From CAZVEE01 sp964625525 (GTDB taxonomy: Bacteria; Pseudomonadota; Alphaproteobacteria; JAJFIK01): a stretch of DNA of 43,836 nucleotides. Under the pieces are notes generated by a model. It worked only from the letters and a program-made list of their open reading frames with translations, searched no databases and was not told where the DNA came from. The position numbers were made by a program, and so were the translations under genes. Below are positions 41,845 to 43,836 of the stretch, piece after piece. The DNA lies in contig CAZVEE010000024.1 of the NCBI GenBank assembly GCA_964625525.1, positions 1 through 43,836 of the forward strand, written 5' to 3'. Numbering within the stretch: position 1 is the stretch's first letter; each line of letters starts with the position of its first letter.

Positions 41845-42507
41845 ATGCTGATCCGGCTTCCTGATATCCTGGACACCGCAACCCTTACTTTGCTGCGCGA
41901 GACTTTGGCCGATCCGGCTCAGATGGAAGCCGGGACGGCCACGGCCGGGTGGTCCGCCAAAGGGGTGAAGGACAATCTGCAACTGCGCTCTGGCGCGCGG
42001 AACAACACCTTGCGCGCCCAGGTGGAAAAGGCGCTGCGTGCGCAGCCTGTCTTCATGGCCGCGGCGCGCCCCAAACGCTTCGCCCATATCCTGTTCAGTC
42101 GCTACGAACCCGGCATGGCTTATGGCTCCCATGTGGACAACGCCCTCATTCAGGGCCACCGCACGGATCTGTCCTTTACCGTGTTCTTGAGTGACCCGGC
42201 CGATTATGACGGCGGCCAGCTGGTGATCGAAGGGACGGGCGGCGGCACCGAGGTGAAGCTTGCTGCGGGCCATCTGGTGCTCTACGCCTCATCGACGCTG
42301 CACCGGGTGGAGCCGGTGACCCGCGGTGTCCGGTTGGCGGTGGTGGGCTGGGTGCGCAGCTATATCCGCAACGATGCCCAGCGCGAGATCCTGCTCGATC
42401 TGGAGCTGGCCTCGCGGGACATTTTCAAAGAGCACGGCAAGACCTCTGCCTTTGACCGGCTGTCTAAAGCCAAGAGCAATCTGCTGCGCCTTTGGGTCGA
42501 TGATTGA
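41845..42507 (+). CDS. PKHD-type Fe(II)/2-oxoglutarate hydroxylase (PiuC/YbiX family)
   Basis: This 220-residue oxygenase has the family start MLIRLPDILD, the iron ligands His96 and Asp98 in YGSHVDNA and His153 in STLHRVEPV, and the 2-oxoglutarate-binding Arg163 in RGVRLAVVGWVRS. DGGQLVIEG and the C-terminal DIFKEHGKTSAFDRLSKAKSNLLRLWVD are also typical. PiuC genes usually lie next to siderophore receptors and are iron-controlled in other bacteria; no receptor is adjacent here, though two lie elsewhere in the window. GTGAGG precedes ATG 41845. gpmA follows after 60 bases. Confidence 0.93.
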   Translation: MLIRLPDILDTATLTLLRETLADPAQMEAGTATAGWSAKGVKDNLQLRSGARNNTLRAQVEKALRAQPVFMAAARPKRFAHILFSRYEPGMAYGSHVDNALIQGHRTDLSFTVFLSDPADYDGGQLVIEGTGGGTEVKLAAGHLVLYASSTLHRVEPVTRGVRLAVVGWVRSYIRNDAQREILLDLELASRDIFKEHGKTSAFDRLSKAKSNLLRLWVDD

Positions 42508-42567
42508 CCCGGCGCCCATCGTCAGCATGATGCGGGCCAGATTGAATTGGGCTGGAAGGAGATCTTG

Positions 42568-43260
42568 ATGGCCACGCTCGTGCTGTTGCGTCATGGACAA
42601 AGCACCTGGAACAAGGAAAACCGCTTCACCGGCTGGGTCGATGTGGACCTTAGCGACCAGGGGCTGGCGGAGGCCGAGCGGGCCGGGCATCTGCTCAGCG
42701 AGGCTGGCGTGACGCTCCATGTTTGCCACACGTCCTATCTGAAGCGCGCCATCAAGACCCTGTGGCTGGCGCTGGAGGCCATGGACCGCATGTGGCTGCC
42801 CGTGCACCGGCACTGGCGCTTGAACGAGCGCCATTACGGCGGTCTGCAAGGGCTCAACAAGGCCGAGACGGCCGCCAAATATGGCGACGAGCAAGTGCAT
42901 CGCTGGCGCCGCTCCCTGAGCGAGCGCCCGCCCGCCATCGGCACGGACAGTGAGTATTATCCCGGCAACGATCCGCGCTATGCGGATCTTGATCCTGCGC
43001 ACCTGCCATTAGGTGAGAACCTGATCGATACGATCGACCGGGTGATGCCCTATTGGAACGAAGCGATCGCGCCAGAGTTAAAGGCGGGGCGTAATGTGCT
43101 CATCGCCGCTCATGGCAATTCCCTGCGGGCCTTGATCAAGGAGTTGGAAGGCATTTCCGACGAGGACATCAATGGCCTGGAAATCCCGACTGGCGTGCCC
43201 ATCGTTTATGAGCTTGATGCCGCGCTGGCGGTAACGGGCAAACGCTCCTTGGGCGTCTGA
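42568..43260 (+). CDS. gpmA: 2,3-bisphosphoglycerate-dependent phosphoglycerate mutase
   Basis: This 230-residue enzyme interconverts 3- and 2-phosphoglycerate in the lower glycolytic trunk, into which the Entner-Doudoroff pathway feeds. It has LVLLRHGQSTWNKENRFTGW with phospho-accepting His9, RHWRLNERHYGGLQGLNKAETA, and VLIAAHGNSLRALIKELEG with the second histidine. AAGGAG lies 7 bases before ATG 42568, preferred over TTG 42547. The stop at 43260 nearly touches cobU, suggesting coupled translation. Confidence 0.96.
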   Translation: MATLVLLRHGQSTWNKENRFTGWVDVDLSDQGLAEAERAGHLLSEAGVTLHVCHTSYLKRAIKTLWLALEAMDRMWLPVHRHWRLNERHYGGLQGLNKAETAAKYGDEQVHRWRRSLSERPPAIGTDSEYYPGNDPRYADLDPAHLPLGENLIDTIDRVMPYWNEAIAPELKAGRNVLIAAHGNSLRALIKELEGISDEDINGLEIPTGVPIVYELDAALAVTGKRSLGV

Positions 43261-43261
43261 C

Positions 43262-43777
43262 TTGGTGGTGGTGTCGGCGCTTATTCTGGGGGGCGCGCGC
43301 TCGGGCAAGACCCGACGGGCGCTGACCCTGGCCGCGCCCTTCGCTGGTCGGAAACGCTATCTGGCCACGGCGCAGGCGGGCGACGCGGAAATGCGTGACC
43401 GGATTGCCCGTCACCAAGCCGAGCGCGATGCTGCCTGGACCACGATTGAAGAACCCCTGGCGCTTGCAAAGGCCCTGCGCACGCACAGTACGCCGGACAC
43501 GCTCATCCTGGTGGATTGCCTGACCTTGTGGCTGAGCAATGTGATGCTGGCGGGGGATGATGTGACCGCGCAGGGCGCACAGCTCGTTGCAACGCTGCCG
43601 GATTGTCCGGGGCCGGTGCTGTTGGTCTCCAACGAAGTCGGCCTCGGCATTGTGCCGGACACGCCCCTGGGCCGCACCTTTCGCGATGCCCAGGGCTTTC
43701 TCAATCAGCAGATAGCGGCGGTCGTGCCCCGTGTGGAGTTCATGGCCGCCGGCCTGCCGCTCACTTTGAAAAGCTAG
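43262..43777 (+). CDS. cobU: Adenosylcobinamide kinase / adenosylcobinamide-phosphate guanylyltransferase
   Basis: This 171-residue enzyme phosphorylates adenosylcobinamide and then adds GMP, in cobalamin nucleotide-loop assembly. It shows the P-loop LGGARSGKT (residues 9-17), YLATAQAGDAEMRDRIARHQAERDAAWTTIEEP, VDCLTLWLSN and VSNEVGLGIVPDTPLGRTFRDAQG. There is no ATG start: TTG 43262 and GTGs at 43265, 43268 and 43271 are all possible and no clear ribosome-binding site is present, so translation may depend on coupling with gpmA. The stop codon is inside the repeat at 43774. Further cobalamin genes may follow outside the window. Confidence 0.93.
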   Translation: MVVVSALILGGARSGKTRRALTLAAPFAGRKRYLATAQAGDAEMRDRIARHQAERDAAWTTIEEPLALAKALRTHSTPDTLILVDCLTLWLSNVMLAGDDVTAQGAQLVATLPDCPGPVLLVSNEVGLGIVPDTPLGRTFRDAQGFLNQQIAAVVPRVEFMAAGLPLTLKS

Positions 43778-43836
43778 AGCGCTTTCAGGAAAAGTGTGCG
43801 CGGTTTTCCGCCCGGAAAGCGCGCTAAACCAAAGAC
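43774..43836. repeat. Intergenic repeat element, second copy (cut by window end)
   Basis: These 63 bases match 28464-28526 at 59 positions, in the same orientation. The same stem arms are present (GCGCTTTC with GAAAGCGC, and GGAAAA with TTTTCC). The window ends before the second hairpin of the complete copy would appear. The cobU stop codon TAG (43775-43777) lies in the first bases of the element. Confidence 0.8.

Overview
The window is a dense, high-GC stretch of chromosome with short intergenic gaps and no tRNA, rRNA, prophage, transposase or CRISPR that I could find. TonB-dependent receptors paired with flavin-dependent halogenase-like genes, a zwf-pgl-edd Entner-Doudoroff operon, a LacI/SSS-transporter/GH13 alpha-glucan locus, a divergent Lrp-alanine dehydrogenase pair and a typical alphaproteobacterial intergenic repeat together suggest an aerobic heterotrophic alphaproteobacterium of the Caulobacterales/Maricaulales/Hyphomonadales kind. 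The genus cannot be fixed from sequence alone.

Layout. 1-2372 (minus) is the N-terminal 790 residues of a large secreted RTX-type protein (NIDO, Calx-beta, cadherin-like, Calx-beta, RTX repeats) that runs off the left edge. 2373-2913 is non-coding. 2914-5111 holds a polyprenyl-phosphate sugar transferase and a YceI-like lipoprotein. 5219-9264 is the zwf-pgl-edd operon. 9295-21974 is a carbohydrate locus: halogenase-like gene 1 (minus) divergent from a LacI regulator; a minus-strand operon of SSS sugar transporter, periplasmic alpha-amylase and GH13 alpha-glucosidase; and, divergent from it, a TonB-dependent receptor followed by halogenase-like gene 2. 22099-28409 is a second unit: an Ntn-hydrolase (penicillin acylase family), a lactate-monooxygenase-like flavoenzyme and a second TonB-dependent receptor, closed by a strong hairpin. 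28567-33022 is amino-acid/GABA metabolism: threonine synthase-like protein, GabD, alanine dehydrogenase and its Lrp regulator. 33026-37108 has a secreted cyclophilin, PncC, a long GST, an SDR and a TetR regulator. 37460-40769 pairs a GH3 beta-glucosidase lipoprotein with eda, the missing Entner-Doudoroff gene. 40943-43777 holds an unknown secreted protein divergent from a PiuC-type hydroxylase, then gpmA and cobU.

How it may work together (inference): alpha-glucans or maltodextrins cross the outer membrane through receptor 1, are cut by the periplasmic amylase, enter through the SSS transporter, are hydrolysed by the alpha-glucosidase and flow through Zwf-Pgl-Edd and the distant Eda; the GH3 enzyme feeds in beta-glucosides. 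The role of the two halogenase-like flavoproteins in this sugar locus is the main open question. No flavin reductase partner lies in the window.

Start codons were chosen by ribosome-binding site and family alignment and often differ from the longest open frame. All functional calls rest on motifs recognised by eye; no search was run.
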